A stretch of DNA of 5,120 nucleotides from Betaproteobacteria bacterium (GTDB lineage Bacteria; Pseudomonadota; Gammaproteobacteria; Burkholderiales; Nitrosomonadaceae): positions 1-5,120 of the forward strand of contig JAHZIU010000170.1 in assembly GCA_022601315.1 (NCBI GenBank), written 5' to 3'. The translations under genes were made by a program, and so were the position numbers. Under the pieces are notes generated by a model. The model saw only the letters and a program-made list of their open reading frames with translations. It ran no database searches and was not told the DNA's origin. The stretch's first letter is position 1, and every line of letters starts with the position of its first letter. Positions 4,984 to 5,120 of this stretch are shown here, piece by piece.

Positions 4984-5120
4984 ATGGCAATAACCGGGGA
5001 GTGTTTTTGTGGTGAAATAAAATATCAAATTAACGGCGTACTGCGTGACGCCCGATCATGTCATTGCTCCCGTTGCCGCAAAGCATTTAGTTCCCAAGCA
5101 TCAGCTTATGCACTAGTTGA
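4984..5120 (+). CDS. GFA-family zinc protein (CENP-V/GFA domain), 3'-truncated by window edge
   Basis: The first 45 codons of this gene are present before the window ends. The protein begins with GECFCGEIKYQING (5-18), giving Cys7 and Cys9. DARSCHCSRCRKAFSSQAS follows (22-40), with Cys26, Cys28 and Cys31. These are the zinc-binding cysteines of the GFA domain (glutathione-dependent formaldehyde-activating enzyme/CENP-V-like), normally written CxCG and CHCxxCRK. Family members are cytoplasmic; Gfa of Paracoccus was linked to glutathione-formaldehyde adduct formation, but most homologues are uncharacterised. GAGAAAA about 2-8 nt upstream serves as a plausible ribosome-binding site for the ATG. 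The gene is 81 bp downstream of the VOC gene on the same strand. The rest of the domain, including the third zinc-ligand group, lies beyond the edge. Confidence 0.88.
   Translation, partial: MAITGECFCGEIKYQINGVLRDARSCHCSRCRKAFSSQASAYALV

Noticed and set aside
1..5120. CRISPR array, tRNA or rRNA genes.
   Set aside because: No regularly spaced direct repeats, cloverleaf or conserved rRNA segments were seen on either strand.

Overview
The window is about 40% GC and looks like a bacterial, probably alphaproteobacterial, chromosome. The main reason is the minus-strand RapZ homologue: its N-terminus (GLSGAG... / ALKNMEDLGYE / DNFPL) and C-terminus (LPREAD / FLQNPYW / GCTGGRHRSV) resemble alphaproteobacterial RapZ more than the enterobacterial form (GRSGSGKS / LPADAD / GCTGGQHRSV). 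This placement rests on remembered family patterns and could not be checked by a search.

Layout. Positions 1-801 hold no intact gene. A decayed IS3-family transposase lies on the minus strand (109-398), broken across three frames. It is followed by a 178-bp segment bounded by a perfect 18-bp inverted repeat (451-468 / 611-628). RapZ (802-1647, minus) follows, with its P-loop lysine replaced by methionine. A 199-bp divergent region then separates rapZ from a plus-strand operon of five small genes (1847-3872): an ArsR-type repressor, an AHSA1/SRPBCC-domain protein, a four-helix membrane protein of unknown function, a TfoX N-terminal-domain protein and a PhnB-like VOC protein. These genes are nearly contiguous (gaps of 0, 11, -8 and 4 bp). 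A perfect 14-bp inverted repeat overlaps the repressor start codon and is the obvious candidate operator.

Downstream are three single small genes on the plus strand: a P-loop kinase-like ATP-binding protein (3986-4483), a second VOC-fold protein (4543-4902) and the first 45 codons of a GFA-family zinc protein (4984 to the window edge).

How the genes fit together. The 1847-3872 operon has the common ArsR + SRPBCC + VOC/TfoX composition. It probably works as a repressor-controlled set of small-molecule-binding proteins, but its inducer and substrate cannot be read from the sequence. The kinase, second VOC and GFA genes extend the same theme of small, mobile, detoxification-like functions. I see no clearly new multi-gene defence or mobile system. 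The most notable points are the operator that covers a start codon lacking a Shine-Dalgarno sequence, the Walker A substitution in RapZ, and the unassigned membrane protein inside the repressor operon.
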